Shown: positions 1-6,234 of the stretch, piece by piece
Position numbering within the stretch: position 1 is the stretch's first letter
Layout: every line of letters starts with the position of its first letter
DNA from: Bradyrhizobium sp. 195
GTDB lineage: Bacteria > Pseudomonadota > Alphaproteobacteria > Rhizobiales > Xanthobacteraceae
Length of the DNA stretch: 64,000 bases
Reading direction: 5' to 3'
NCBI RefSeq assembly: GCF_023101665.1
Contig: NZ_CP082161.1
Location: forward strand, 4,402,001-4,466,000
The notes under the pieces: model-generated
The model's input: only the letters and a program-made list of their open reading frames with translations
Databases searched by the model: none
Told to the model about the DNA's origin: nothing
Made by a program: the position numbers and the translations under genes

Positions 1-80
1 TTCTTCTCGGCCGCTTCCCTGGTGTCTCTCTTCAAAATGATCTGCCCCGCTCCATCGCGGGCGCAAACGAAATAAGGCAT
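1..80 (-). CDS. small hypothetical protein, N-terminal part only
   Basis: The reading frame starts with ATG at 80 on the minus strand and runs off the left edge of the window. The visible 26 residues begin MPYFVCARDG and are followed by a charged stretch (KRDTREAAEK). It resembles short soluble hypothetical proteins of Bradyrhizobium, but this is from memory and the fragment is too short to assign a family. No function can be given. Confidence 0.5.
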   Translation of the reverse strand, partial: MPYFVCARDGAGQIILKRDTREAAEK

Positions 81-138
81 TTTCGATTCCCAATTTCGTT
101 TGCATACACACGGCACCAGGTTTCCGCAATTCTACGGC

Positions 139-330
139 TCACTCCTCCAGCCCGGCCTTTTGCCGCATCTTGTCGATCAGCTCGGAGGCCTCGGCCTTCG
201 TCAGCTCGTCCCCCGGCGGGCTCTCGTGCGCCTGCTCGGCGAGGGTCTTGAGATAGGATTCCTGGGCTCCCGTCATCGGATCATCGCCGGAAACCCAGTC
301 TTTTGGGTCCTTCTGGGTGTTGTCCGCCAT
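139..330 (-). CDS. DUF3072 family protein
   Basis: This is a 63-residue acidic, soluble protein. The segment MTGAQESYLKTLAEQA followed by LTKAEASELIDKM matches the DUF3072 pattern, a short helical module of unknown function found in many proteobacteria and actinobacteria. It has no signal peptide or membrane segment. It is transcribed away from the small genes that start at 426, so the shared intergenic region holds both promoters. Length is normal for the family. Confidence 0.85.
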   Translation of the reverse strand: MADNTQKDPKDWVSGDDPMTGAQESYLKTLAEQAHESPPGDELTKAEASELIDKMRQKAGLEE

Positions 331-377
331 AGCATGTCTCCTTTTCCTTTTCCGTCCAACGTCGGACTCGACTCTTC

Positions 378-392
378 GTTCCGTTTTTGTTC
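378..392 (+). promoter_or_regulatory. putative LexA (SOS) box
   Basis: The site reads GTTC, seven bases (CGTTTTT), GTTC. This exactly matches the direct-repeat LexA operator known for alphaproteobacteria (GTTC-N7-GTTC). It lies 33 bp before the ATG at 426, a typical operator position. A second perfect site occurs at 3750. Regulation by LexA is inferred, not shown. Confidence 0.55.
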
Positions 393-425
393 TCTTGGTG
401 CCATATTCAAATCGCGAGGCGGAAC

Positions 426-659
426 ATGCCGGACCTGGACACTGTCAGGCGGGAGATCGAACGGATGCGCATCCAGATGGGCAGGCAGAGGAAGGACATC
501 CTGCAGCTGCAGCGGGCGGGTCTCGGGACGGCCTCGGCCGAAGCGCTGCTGTCGCGGATGGAGGCGAAGGTCGAAGATCTATGCGCACAGCGCGACGCGC
601 TGAAGGTGGCGCAGCCGCGCGCGGCCAAGGGCAGGGTGCTCGGTGGGAGGACATGGTGA
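426..659 (+). CDS. small coiled-coil-like hypothetical protein, possibly SOS-controlled
   Basis: This 77-residue protein starts MPDLDTVRRE. It is rich in charged residues with heptad-like spacing of Leu, Ile and Met, so a helical hairpin or short coiled coil is likely. It has no signal peptide. The start at 426 is chosen because a purine-rich AGGCGGA lies just before it; an in-frame codon at 387 would place the LexA-like box inside the gene. Its stop overlaps the start of the next gene (ATGGTGA), so the two are probably translationally coupled. No family is recognised. Confidence 0.65.
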   Translation: MPDLDTVRREIERMRIQMGRQRKDILQLQRAGLGTASAEALLSRMEAKVEDLCAQRDALKVAQPRAAKGRVLGGRTW

Positions 660-880
660 GCAGGCGATGGTTCGACGACGAAAGAGAGCTATCGCCCTTC
701 CTCGCCGCACTCGAGGACGTTCGCCGCAAGGCAACGCGGGAAGGGTGGTGCTACGCCCACGTCCAGGCCATCATCGTGGCCATCGACCAGTACGCGGAAG
801 CCGCGACCGGCAACCGTGAGTATTTCCTGAACAAGCCGGTCTCGATCGGTGACAGCCGGAAAGTGGGAGACATTCCCTAG
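653..880 (+). CDS. small hypothetical protein coupled to the preceding gene
   Basis: This is a 75-residue soluble protein beginning MVSRRWFDDE, with a central segment CYAHVQAIIVAIDQYAEAA that looks amphipathic-helical. The ATG overlaps the TGA of the upstream gene, which argues for co-translation. Similar short proteins are, as far as I recall, conserved in Bradyrhizobium, but no characterised family is recognised. If the LexA-like box at 378 is real, this gene would belong to the same damage-induced unit. Confidence 0.6.
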   Translation: MVSRRWFDDERELSPFLAALEDVRRKATREGWCYAHVQAIIVAIDQYAEAATGNREYFLNKPVSIGDSRKVGDIP

Positions 881-945
881 CGGGAGCTACTTAACGCGCG
901 GGTCGTGGCGGTTGAACCCTGCCGACGACGGCGCGACCAATCGTT

Positions 946-1110
946 ATGCTTCAAGCCCTGCTCAGCGCCATCGTGGATGTCCGCCTGCCTGCCGCATCGA
1001 GCGCCGTCGTCAGGTTCTTCGGCCTGGAAAACGCCGTCGAAATCGCGACGGCTGTCGTCGGCCTCGGCTGTATCCTGATCGGCTCTGCGGTCTTTTTGCT
1101 GGAGCATTGA
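946..1110 (+). CDS. small hypothetical membrane protein (54 aa)
   Basis: This short frame encodes MLQALLSAIV followed by a polar stretch and one predicted membrane helix (ATAVVGLGCILIGSAVFLL) near the C-terminus. It ends 12 bp before another membrane protein on the same strand. No clear Shine-Dalgarno sequence precedes the ATG, so the start is uncertain. The single hydrophobic helix and the placement are the main support. Confidence 0.45.
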   Translation: MLQALLSAIVDVRLPAASSAVVRFFGLENAVEIATAVVGLGCILIGSAVFLLEH

Positions 1111-1122
1111 CGAGGGAGCGTC

Positions 1123-1500
1123 GTGAAGACGATCACATTGCTTGCCGTGGCGGCGATGCTGCTGCTGGAGGCCTTCGGCCCGACGTCGAGCGTCGGCGGC
1201 TCAATGACCTTCATGCTGGTCTTTGTTGTCGTGATGTTGGCGGTCGCGATTTACGAGGCCTGGTCGAACAGGCGCGGGGCGATCGGATGGGTCGTCAATG
1301 TTTTTGCCAGCGCTTTTGGCGCTCTGGTTGCGATTGCCCTGGTCGGAATGGCGATGGACATCCTGCTCCCGTACCTTCGCCTCGAAGGCTCGCTCGCCTC
1401 GTCGCAGCATCCCCTGAAGTATGTCGTGGTCGCGGCCGTTGCGCTTCTCATGGTGCTGGGATCATGGATCCCGCTCCAGGTCTTGAACCGGTTGCGCTGA
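1123..1500 (+). CDS. hypothetical multi-pass inner-membrane protein
   Basis: This 125-residue, very hydrophobic protein has about four predicted membrane segments (roughly residues 4-20, 27-45, 52-75 and 100-118). The start is a GTG with a strong GAGGGAG ribosome-binding site. The first segment could be a signal peptide, but the later helices indicate an integral membrane protein. It sits 12 bp after the 54-residue membrane protein. No conserved domain is recognised. Confidence 0.65.
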   Translation: MKTITLLAVAAMLLLEAFGPTSSVGGSMTFMLVFVVVMLAVAIYEAWSNRRGAIGWVVNVFASAFGALVAIALVGMAMDILLPYLRLEGSLASSQHPLKYVVVAAVALLMVLGSWIPLQVLNRLR

Positions 1501-1557
1501 TAGACCTCGGCAGCCCCAGGGGACGACAGCCGAGGCCGACACCTTCGCTGCTTGCAG

Positions 1558-1860
1558 CTAGGCCGCAATTCGTTGTTCGACCGGGGCTGTCAGCAGCTTG
1601 AGCGCTTGGGCGTGTTGCAGGTCGGGGACCGCGATGGCCGTGTGGCTGTAAATCGCATGGCTCCGTGATTTTGCAATCGTGTCCAGGATCTGGCTGCCCT
1701 TGATGACGTGAAGGCCCATGCCCTCGTCAGTGGGGAAGATCGCCAGGACCACATCATAGGCCGCGATGACGGCTCTGAGCGCTTCGGCCTTGTCCTCGGC
1801 GACGTCGACAAACACACGAACATCAGCCGCAAGTTCACGCAGCTCGTTAAAATCCAGCAC
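1558..1860 (-). CDS. hypothetical protein of about 100 aa
   Basis: This soluble alpha/beta-looking protein contains LRELAADVRVFVDVAEDKAEALR and ends with EQRIAA. The segment AAYDVVLAIFPTDEGMGLHVI resembles a small ligand-binding fold, but no family is recognised. A GTG at 1860 is preceded by GGAG; an in-frame TTG at 1881 would add seven residues. It has no obvious operon partner and converges with the membrane-protein gene on its left. Confidence 0.55.
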   Translation of the reverse strand: MLDFNELRELAADVRVFVDVAEDKAEALRAVIAAYDVVLAIFPTDEGMGLHVIKGSQILDTIAKSRSHAIYSHTAIAVPDLQHAQALKLLTAPVEQRIAA

Positions 1861-1971
1861 TGTCAGGATACTCCAACGCAACGATACTGAAGTGAGCTTG
1901 GCGGCGTTGGGTTACTGAAGTGTCAACAAGGCAAGCCGAGCCACAAGTTTCACGCCGAGGTGACCTTCACG

Positions 1972-2100
1972 CTCTAAAGCGCGATGCGATTAGGATGAAT
2001 CGCCATCGCGCTTTAGGTTGTTGTTTAAGCATGATCTTTTCGGAAAACCACCGCGCACTTTGCGCTAACGCGGCCCTCCGGGTCCGGACCATGCTCTAGC
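1972..2100. repeat. Bradyrhizobium-type palindromic intergenic repeat
   Basis: The stretch starts with an inverted repeat around AAAGCGCGATG...CATCGCGCTTT, then a T-rich segment, and ends in a GC-rich palindrome finishing in CATGCTCTAG. I recognise this layout from intergenic repeats common in Bradyrhizobium genomes. Its right end overlaps the last codon of the minus-strand gene at 2096-2587 and supplies that gene's stop codon. Confidence 0.7.
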
Positions 2101-2587
2101 GCTTTGCGTCCTCGTTGCGCAGCCGGGCCCCCGCAGCCTCGTCCACCAGGTTCAAGGCGAGGCCGTCATAGCTCAGCTTGAGCCCGCGGCCGACGATCCA
2201 TGTCCATCCCTCCCGGTCCTTGATGGCTTGCGCGTTGAACTGGTCGGAGATCGATTTGACGGCAGTGTCCTGCGACCCCGGATTGTTCAGCGTCGCATTG
2301 ACGCGCCGGATCGGGTGCCTGGCGTCGGCCTCGTCGCTGTCGACTGTGACCTTGGCGCCGTTGATGTCGCATTCGAGGGTATGTGAGCTGCGGCTCTGGC
2401 GGCAAAGATAGTGGCGTTGACTGACGAGCTTGCTGGTCTCGTCGAACGTCATCCCGGGCGAGAAGCCGAAGATGTCGGACTTTTTCACGAGGGCGAGGGA
2501 CGCAGGCTTCAGGAAGCTCGGCTGGATCGCGACGAGGGCTGCCACGACAATGACGATCAAGCCTGCGACGACGATAGCGACCTTCAT
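2096..2587 (-). CDS. hypothetical membrane-anchored protein
   Basis: This is a 163-residue protein with an N-terminal membrane segment (about residues 3-22) and a polar domain that should lie in the periplasm. Two cysteines (in HYLCRQ and LECDI) are 13 residues apart and could form a disulfide. The start MKVAIV at 2587 puts the helix at the N-terminus; an in-frame codon at 2605 would add six residues. The stop codon is supplied by the neighbouring palindromic repeat. No family is recognised. Confidence 0.6.
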   Translation of the reverse strand: MKVAIVVAGLIVIVVAALVAIQPSFLKPASLALVKKSDIFGFSPGMTFDETSKLVSQRHYLCRQSRSSHTLECDINGAKVTVDSDEADARHPIRRVNATLNNPGSQDTAVKSISDQFNAQAIKDREGWTWIVGRGLKLSYDGLALNLVDEAAGARLRNEDAKR

Positions 2588-2937
2588 GAGCACCCCACGA
2601 GACAACTTCAGACCCTTATATCAGCCGGGGCATTCTGCCATGCCCCCAAAAGCGAAAACCCCGCCTGGGGGAAGCGGGGCCTTCTGGTGGGGTGAAGCTT
2701 GGGGACTTCAATGATAAGACGCGCCAGCCGCCGAATGGTTCAAACAGGACAGAGATAACCCTGCGGCATCTTGCACAGGAAGCAGGGAACCCCGGAGAAG
2801 CCCTGCTTGCGTTTTCGGCCTCGATGGGTTCTAAGCCCCGTCACTTCATGACCTCTGGCATGAAATCAGCAGCGCGTCCCCGCGCTTCAAGCCGCGTCCA
2901 CAGCAGAGTTGCTCGCGCGCACAAAAGGAATTCAGAC
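2588..2937. other. intergenic region before the HU gene
   Basis: This 350-bp region holds the minus-strand hairpin at 2655-2680 and the HU upstream region, ending in the AAAGGA ribosome-binding site. I see no convincing gene. A plus-strand frame that extends HU upstream to 2692 lacks coding character and a ribosome-binding site. Confidence 0.5.
2655..2680 (-). terminator. rho-independent terminator-like hairpin, minus strand
   Basis: Arms CCCCGC (2659-2664) and GCGGGG (2674-2679) form a hairpin that on the minus strand is followed by TTTT. There is no minus-strand gene just upstream of it, so it may end an unannotated small RNA or transcription leaking from the HU promoter region. Confidence 0.5.
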
Positions 2938-3234
2938 ATGGCGAAGATGACGAAGACTCAATTGATTGATGCAATTGCCGAGGGCACGCAGCTGTCGAAG
3001 AACGACGTGAAGTCGGTAATCGAGTACATGGCCACCGTCGGCTACAAGGAGCTCAACGAGTCCGGCGAGTTCGTCATTCCCGGTTTCGTCAAGATGTCGG
3101 TCGTGAACAAGCCGGCGACCGAAGCCCGCATGGGCGTCAATCCCTTCACCAAGGAGCCGATGCAGTTTGCGGCCAAGCCAGCGAGCAAGTCGGTCAAGGC
3201 CTCGCCGCTGAAGGTGGCCAAGGATTCCGTCTAG
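2938..3234 (+). CDS. HU-family DNA-binding protein
   Basis: This is a 98-residue histone-like protein. Residues 1-45 form the helical dimerisation part (TKTQLIDAIAEGTQLSKNDV), and a beta-arm region follows (GEFVIPGFVKMSVV, then ARMGVNPFTKEPM). The RxGxNPxTxE pattern of the DNA-binding arm is clear. The C-terminal tail is rich in Lys and Ala. Such proteins bend and compact DNA and act in the nucleoid. The start at 2938 follows AAAGGA and gives the normal family length. Confidence 0.92.
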   Translation: MAKMTKTQLIDAIAEGTQLSKNDVKSVIEYMATVGYKELNESGEFVIPGFVKMSVVNKPATEARMGVNPFTKEPMQFAAKPASKSVKASPLKVAKDSV

Positions 3235-3353
3235 GGCGCTGCCGAGGTCGTTGCGACGGGCTTTTTCATGAACCGGCGCAACGATCAACGGCTAAAGACA
3301 AGGTGATGCTCGGCGACGGCGATGTCGAACATCACCACGACGATCAGGACAAA

Positions 3354-3461
3354 TTACAGAGAGCGCCTGTCGGCCTGACCGGGCGCGCTCTGCGGTCTCC
3401 CGCAAGCCGGGCAGGCCGAAAGTCCGATCGGGATCTCGTTCTCACAGAACTCGCAGATCAT
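3354..3461 (-). CDS. 35-aa zinc-ribbon mini-protein
   Basis: The frame encodes a tiny protein beginning MICEFCENEI. It has two CxxC pairs, C3/C6 and C17/C20, the pattern of a zinc-ribbon knuckle. A purine-rich AGAGG lies before the ATG at 3461, and the frame is closed upstream by a stop five codons away. The tail is polar (GQADRRSL). Function is unknown; such mini zinc ribbons may bind nucleic acid or a partner protein. It lies just downstream of the minus-strand terminator at 3491. Confidence 0.5.
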   Translation of the reverse strand: MICEFCENEIPIGLSACPACGRPQSAPGQADRRSL

Positions 3462-3490
3462 CGGCGCCTCTGGCAGTCAGCGACGGCCTC

Positions 3491-3522
3491 AAAAGAAAAA
3501 CCCCGCGCTTTCGCACGGGGCT
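3491..3522 (-). terminator. strong rho-independent terminator, minus strand
   Basis: On the minus strand the arms CCCCGTGC and GCGCGGGG enclose a GAAA tetraloop and are followed by TTTTTCTTTT. This is a textbook intrinsic terminator. No protein gene ends just before it; the structured element at 3541-3668 does, which suggests the terminator ends a small RNA. Confidence 0.7.
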
Positions 3523-3690
3523 CTTCTGGCTGACGGCGTTGGGATTTCAGCGCCTGGCCGCCAGCCGTACGTCTAACTTAAAGTTGAAAATCCAAAAAGC
3601 AACAGCGCCGCGATGACGAATATGTTCGTGCACCGCGGCGCTGCCATATGACTGGGCGCTGAAATCCCCAGCTCCCATGGGTCCGCACGG
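3491..3690 (-). ncRNA. candidate small structured RNA with nested inverted repeats
   Basis: Outer arms GGGATTTCAGCGCC (3541-3554) and GGCGCTGAAATCCC (3655-3668) are perfectly complementary. Inside lies a second perfect pair, CAGCGCCGCG (3603-3612) and CGCGGCGCTG (3634-3643), with a further short stem around ACGAA/TTCGT. No coding frame fits. Reading leftwards, the minus strand runs from this fold straight into the strong terminator at 3491-3522. The 5' end is not determined and 3690 is only a guess. A palindromic mobile repeat is the alternative. Confidence 0.4.
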
Positions 3691-3749
3691 CGCCGAAAAG
3701 GTTCACCGCGAATGCCCAGGGAAAACCCCCAGCGAGGGCTGGACTTTTT

Positions 3750-3764
3750 GTTCTCATTTTGTTC
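3750..3764 (+). promoter_or_regulatory. putative LexA (SOS) box
   Basis: The site reads GTTC, TCATTTT, GTTC, a perfect GTTC-N7-GTTC alphaproteobacterial LexA operator. It stands 38 bp before the ATG at 3803. A hairpin CCAGC/GCTGG followed by CTTTTTG (3730-3750) lies just upstream and may insulate the promoter. LexA control is an inference from the motif. Confidence 0.6.
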
Positions 3765-3802
3765 TAGTGAGCCGCCTTAGGTCAATCGCTTGGAGGTGAC
3801 TC

Positions 3803-3940
3803 ATGACCGTCGAAAAGCAGCGTGAAGTGATCAGGCTCTGGAACGAGCTCAGGAAGCTCGAGGGGCCGGCCGCGGAAGAGCTCCGCATCCAGATCCTGGA
3901 ATGCTTCTCGCAGCAGGGCAAAACGAAGCGCGCGGCCTGA
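3803..3940 (+). CDS. 45-aa protein behind a LexA-type box
   Basis: The frame begins MTVEKQREVI and encodes a short, highly charged, probably all-helical protein (RLWNELRKLEG, then EELRIQILECF) with a basic tail. An excellent ribosome-binding site (TGGAGGTGAC) lies 5 bp before the ATG, the main reason to believe it is translated. The GTTC-N7-GTTC box 38 bp upstream suggests induction by DNA damage. No homologous family is recognised. Small SOS proteins elsewhere act as division or replication inhibitors, but nothing here shows that. Confidence 0.6.
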   Translation: MTVEKQREVIRLWNELRKLEGPAAEELRIQILECFSQQGKTKRAA

Positions 3941-4049
3941 TCGCGGCTTACGCAGCGAGGGGCGGGGACGACACGACCCACCTGAAGCTTGCTTCGGCAG
4001 TTTCCCGGATCGCCCGCAAACATTCGCCGCTGATGTCTTGGGAACGAAC

Positions 4050-4247
4050 ATGTGCCATCAGCGTTCGGCCTGCATGACATGCCCGCGATGCGCCAAGCCG
4101 ATGATTGCGATCTGCGCCAAGAGCTTTCGATGCGAACCTTGCCGCGAGATCGTCATCGTGTTCGCGGTCGTCTCGAAATTCCTGTCGCCGAAGATCGTGC
4201 CGACGACCGCTGAAGACGTTGCGTCGCGCGCCTTCATCCATCGTTAG
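4050..4247 (+). CDS. small cysteine-pair protein, possible zinc ribbon
   Basis: This 65-residue frame contains CPRC and CEPC pairs 17 residues apart, plus a hydrophobic stretch (EIVIVFAVVSKF). The two CxxC pairs suggest a zinc ribbon. The start is uncertain: ATG at 4050 has a weak GGGA upstream, and ATG at 4074 (directly before TCPRC) is possible. Its stop lies inside the first copy of the hairpin repeat at 4243. No function can be assigned. Confidence 0.45.
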   Translation: MCHQRSACMTCPRCAKPMIAICAKSFRCEPCREIVIVFAVVSKFLSPKIVPTTAEDVASRAFIHR

Positions 4248-4319
4248 GAATCACTCCGCGCCGATTTTTCCGACTCCGATTCGTTCTTCGAGAACGAAAT
4301 GGAGTCGGATGCAGAACGT
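4243..4319. repeat. hairpin repeat, copy A of three
   Basis: The copy starts GTTAGGAATCACTCCGCGCC. It then forms a long hairpin: CCGACTCC (4270-4277) pairs with GGAGTCGG (4301-4308), and inside it TTCGTTCT pairs with AGAACGAA. It ends near GCAGAACG. Related copies are at 4606 and 34143. Each lies just after a short plus-strand ORF. Confidence 0.6.
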
Positions 4320-4404
4320 GTTGCACCTGCCGGCGGCAATGCGGCCGCGCGTGTCAGAACGATACAGCGTGAGGCGACGCACAGTCCCCCATGTCTCTTC
4401 CGTC

Positions 4405-4575
4405 ATGAGTGGGGCGGCGATGGAGAGCGACATGGATGCCTGCTGGTTTCTCGCCGAGATCGCCAAAGTGTTCTGGTGCGATCGGCACCCGCGTTTGCGC
4501 AAAGGCAAGCCCTCGGTGCCGCAGGTGCCGCCGGGATCGACGTCTCCTGATGCGTCGTCTCCTGATAAGTCCTGA
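4405..4575 (+). CDS. doubtful 56-aa hypothetical protein
   Basis: The frame begins MSGAAMESDM and contains a hydrophobic-aromatic piece (CWFLAEIAKVFWC) and a Pro/Ser-rich tail. It has no good ribosome-binding site; later in-frame ATGs near 4420 and 4429 are alternatives. It is listed because it fills a region with no other plausible gene and precedes hairpin repeat copy B. It may well be non-coding. Confidence 0.25.
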   Translation: MSGAAMESDMDACWFLAEIAKVFWCDRHPRLRKGKPSVPQVPPGSTSPDASSPDKS

Positions 4576-4605
4576 TCGGATCGCCGCGCGCGTCATCCGC
4601 ACGTT

Positions 4606-4682
4606 TGTTAAGAACTGCTCCGCGCCGATTTCTTCGATTCCGATTCGTTCCTTGAGAACGAAACGGTGTCGAAGCTGGAACA
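4606..4682. repeat. hairpin repeat, copy B of three
   Basis: The copy starts GTTAAGAACTGCTCCGCGCC. Its outer arms TTCGATTCC (4633-4641) and GGTGTCGAA (4665-4673) and inner arms TTCGTTC/GAACGAA form the same hairpin as copy A, although the outer-arm sequences differ. That is compensatory change and suggests the structure is kept. The rest of the gap 4576-4911 shows nothing convincing. Confidence 0.55.
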
Positions 4683-4911
4683 AAGCCGGTCGGCAAGCCG
4701 CGGGCCCATCGCATCCTTGGGCCTTGCGCGATACGGAAAGCAGCTCGCCCGTGACTGGACGCGTTCCGCAAACTCCTAACGATCATTTTGCGCGAAAGCG
4801 ATAACCCTATTCGGTTAGGTTAAAAGCCCAATCGCGTTGCGCTTGCCGCTGCTTGGGATAGGTGTCTGGCAAAGAGAAGCAAGAAACGACTTTGCCAAGA
4901 GCAATTTTATC

Positions 4912-5109
4912 ATGACGCCCTTTTCAGAGCCGTCCTTTTACCAAGGCGACCGGCACACCTACCGGCGTGTCGCCATCGTCGGCACGCTGTTCTGTCTCGC
5001 TTTCGTGGTGGTCAGCTTCTCGCTGCGGCCGCAGGTCGATGACACGCGCGTTGCGGTCAAGGCCGACCGGCTGGTGCGCACGGCGGGCCAAGCGGCGCAC
5101 GCCCACTAA
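4912..5109 (+). CDS. small single-pass membrane protein
   Basis: This 65-residue protein begins MTPFSEPSFY. It has one predicted transmembrane helix (about residues 20-38, VAIVGTLFCLAFVVVSFSL) preceded by a basic patch, so the N-terminus is probably cytoplasmic. The C-terminal part is polar. The chosen ATG gives the hydrophobic segment a normal position; an upstream in-frame codon at 4837 would add a sequence without coding character. No family is recognised. Confidence 0.55.
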   Translation: MTPFSEPSFYQGDRHTYRRVAIVGTLFCLAFVVVSFSLRPQVDDTRVAVKADRLVRTAGQAAHAH

Positions 5110-5162
5110 TGCGGCGCACGCCAATTAATGCGGGGCACGCCAGCTAGAGCGGCGCACGTCGA

Positions 5163-5288
5163 TTAGCGCTCGTCGCTGTAGACGCGATCGTCGGCTGGCG
5201 CCTGCGGGCCCGCGGTGCCGCGCGAGGCAAGCGCCACGAAGCCGGCATAGCCGGACAGGTTGAGCAAGACTTCGAGCCACGCGGGCAT
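5163..5288 (-). CDS. 41-aa putative membrane mini-protein
   Basis: The frame begins MPAWLEVLLN and has one hydrophobic helix at the N-terminus (LLNLSGYAGFVALA), followed by a polar acidic tail. A good GGAGAGG ribosome-binding site lies before the ATG at 5288, which is why this start is preferred over one 120 bp upstream. Function unknown. Confidence 0.45.
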   Translation of the reverse strand: MPAWLEVLLNLSGYAGFVALASRGTAGPQAPADDRVYSDER

Positions 5289-5364
5289 GTCGGCCTCTCC
5301 GCTCTGCGTGAGAAAGGACTCAACGTCCGCGCGCAATCCTGGTTCCCTGCTCCTCGCGAAGAAA

Positions 5365-5607
5365 CTAGACCGGAGAGGAGGGGTCGAGCCGGCGCCCGAG
5401 GGTGGCAACGGATTCGCTCGACGGCTGCTCTTTCAGGAACTCGGCGATGGCCCGCGCCAGCTCGCGGTCACTCATCGGCGTCGGCGGCGAGCGCAGCGCG
5501 CCGACCCCGAAGCTGCGGACGATCTCGTCGTAGTGCTGATCGTCGGATCTGGGAACCATCTTGCGGATACGGGCCAGCAAAGCAGATAAGGGCAAACCTT
5601 CCTCCAT
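5365..5607 (-). CDS. hypothetical 80-aa soluble protein
   Basis: The protein begins MEEGLPLSAL and is mostly helical and charged (LLARIRKMVPRSDDQHYDEIV, then SDRELARAIAEFLKEQ). It has no signal peptide or membrane segment. The chosen ATG excludes an N-terminal extension that would run into the hairpin at 5664-5699. No domain is recognised. Confidence 0.5.
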   Translation of the reverse strand: MEEGLPLSALLARIRKMVPRSDDQHYDEIVRSFGVGALRSPPTPMSDRELARAIAEFLKEQPSSESVATLGRRLDPSSPV

Positions 5608-5663
5608 CGTTCGCCCCGCTGGCAGCAATCGTCTTGTGCTGCCATCTGCTCTCCGTGAAACTG

Positions 5664-5790
5664 AAAACCCCGCCAGCATCGCGGAGATGCTGACGGGGCT
5701 TCGTGCTGTTGCCTCTACCCGGATGGCGGAGGCTCCCGCACTTGAAGCGACAATGCGCGACCTGCGATTTCGTTCCGGACTCCATCGACT
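5664..5790 (-). ncRNA. candidate small RNA ending in an intrinsic terminator
   Basis: A 13-bp hairpin (5668-5680 with 5686-5698) is followed on the minus strand by TTTT, yet no minus-strand gene lies upstream of it. The stretch leading into it carries the motif GAGCCTCCGCC, complementary to purine-rich ribosome-binding sites. This is the layout of a trans-acting small RNA. The 5' end is a guess, and the whole assignment rests on the orphan terminator. Confidence 0.3.
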
Positions 5791-5876
5791 TTATTTTGCG
5801 GCGACCGGTTCCGCATCCTGCGCGCAACCATCGCAGGCGCTTCTCGTTATCTCCGCAAGACGCGAAGGAGGAGAGC

Positions 5877-6170
5877 ATGAAGAAGACACTCGCAGTTCTG
5901 GCCACCGTCGCAGCCGTCGGCGTGAGCGCGGTTGCAGCCCCGGCGCCTGCCGAGGCGCGCGGGCGCGGCGGTATCGGCCCGGGCCTCGCATTCGGCCTCG
6001 CCGCCGGCGCGATCACCGCGGGCGCGGTCGCAGCGTCGCACCCATACGGCTATTACGGTCCCCGCTACGGCTATTATGACAGCCCCAGCTACTATTACGG
6101 GTCTGGCCCCTACGCCTATTACGGCGGCGGACCCTACTACCGGCACCATCACCATTGGCGCCATTGGTAA
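5877..6170 (+). CDS. secreted glycine/tyrosine-rich small protein
   Basis: This 97-residue protein starts with a clear signal peptide (MKKTLAVLATVAAVG... cleavage probably after PAEA, around residue 26). The mature part is Gly/Ala-rich, then carries repeated Tyr-Gly segments (YGYYGPRYGYY, YYYGSG) and a His-rich tail. Such low-complexity exported proteins are common in Bradyrhizobium and of unknown role. A GAAGGAGGAG ribosome-binding site supports the start, and a bidirectional terminator follows. Confidence 0.75.
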   Translation: MKKTLAVLATVAAVGVSAVAAPAPAEARGRGGIGPGLAFGLAAGAITAGAVAASHPYGYYGPRYGYYDSPSYYYGSGPYAYYGGGPYYRHHHHWRHW

Positions 6171-6180
6171 GTGGCAAGCG

Positions 6181-6211
6181 AAAAGCCCGGAGCCATGCTC
6201 CGGGCTTTTTT
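6181..6211 (+). terminator. bidirectional rho-independent terminator
   Basis: Arms GCCCGGAGC and GCTCCGGGC enclose a three-base loop. A run of six T follows on the plus strand and AAAA precedes it, so it can end transcription of both the plus-strand gene ending at 6170 and the minus-strand gene ending at 6235. Confidence 0.85.
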
Positions 6212-6234
6212 CATGCGCATCGATCAGACGTATC

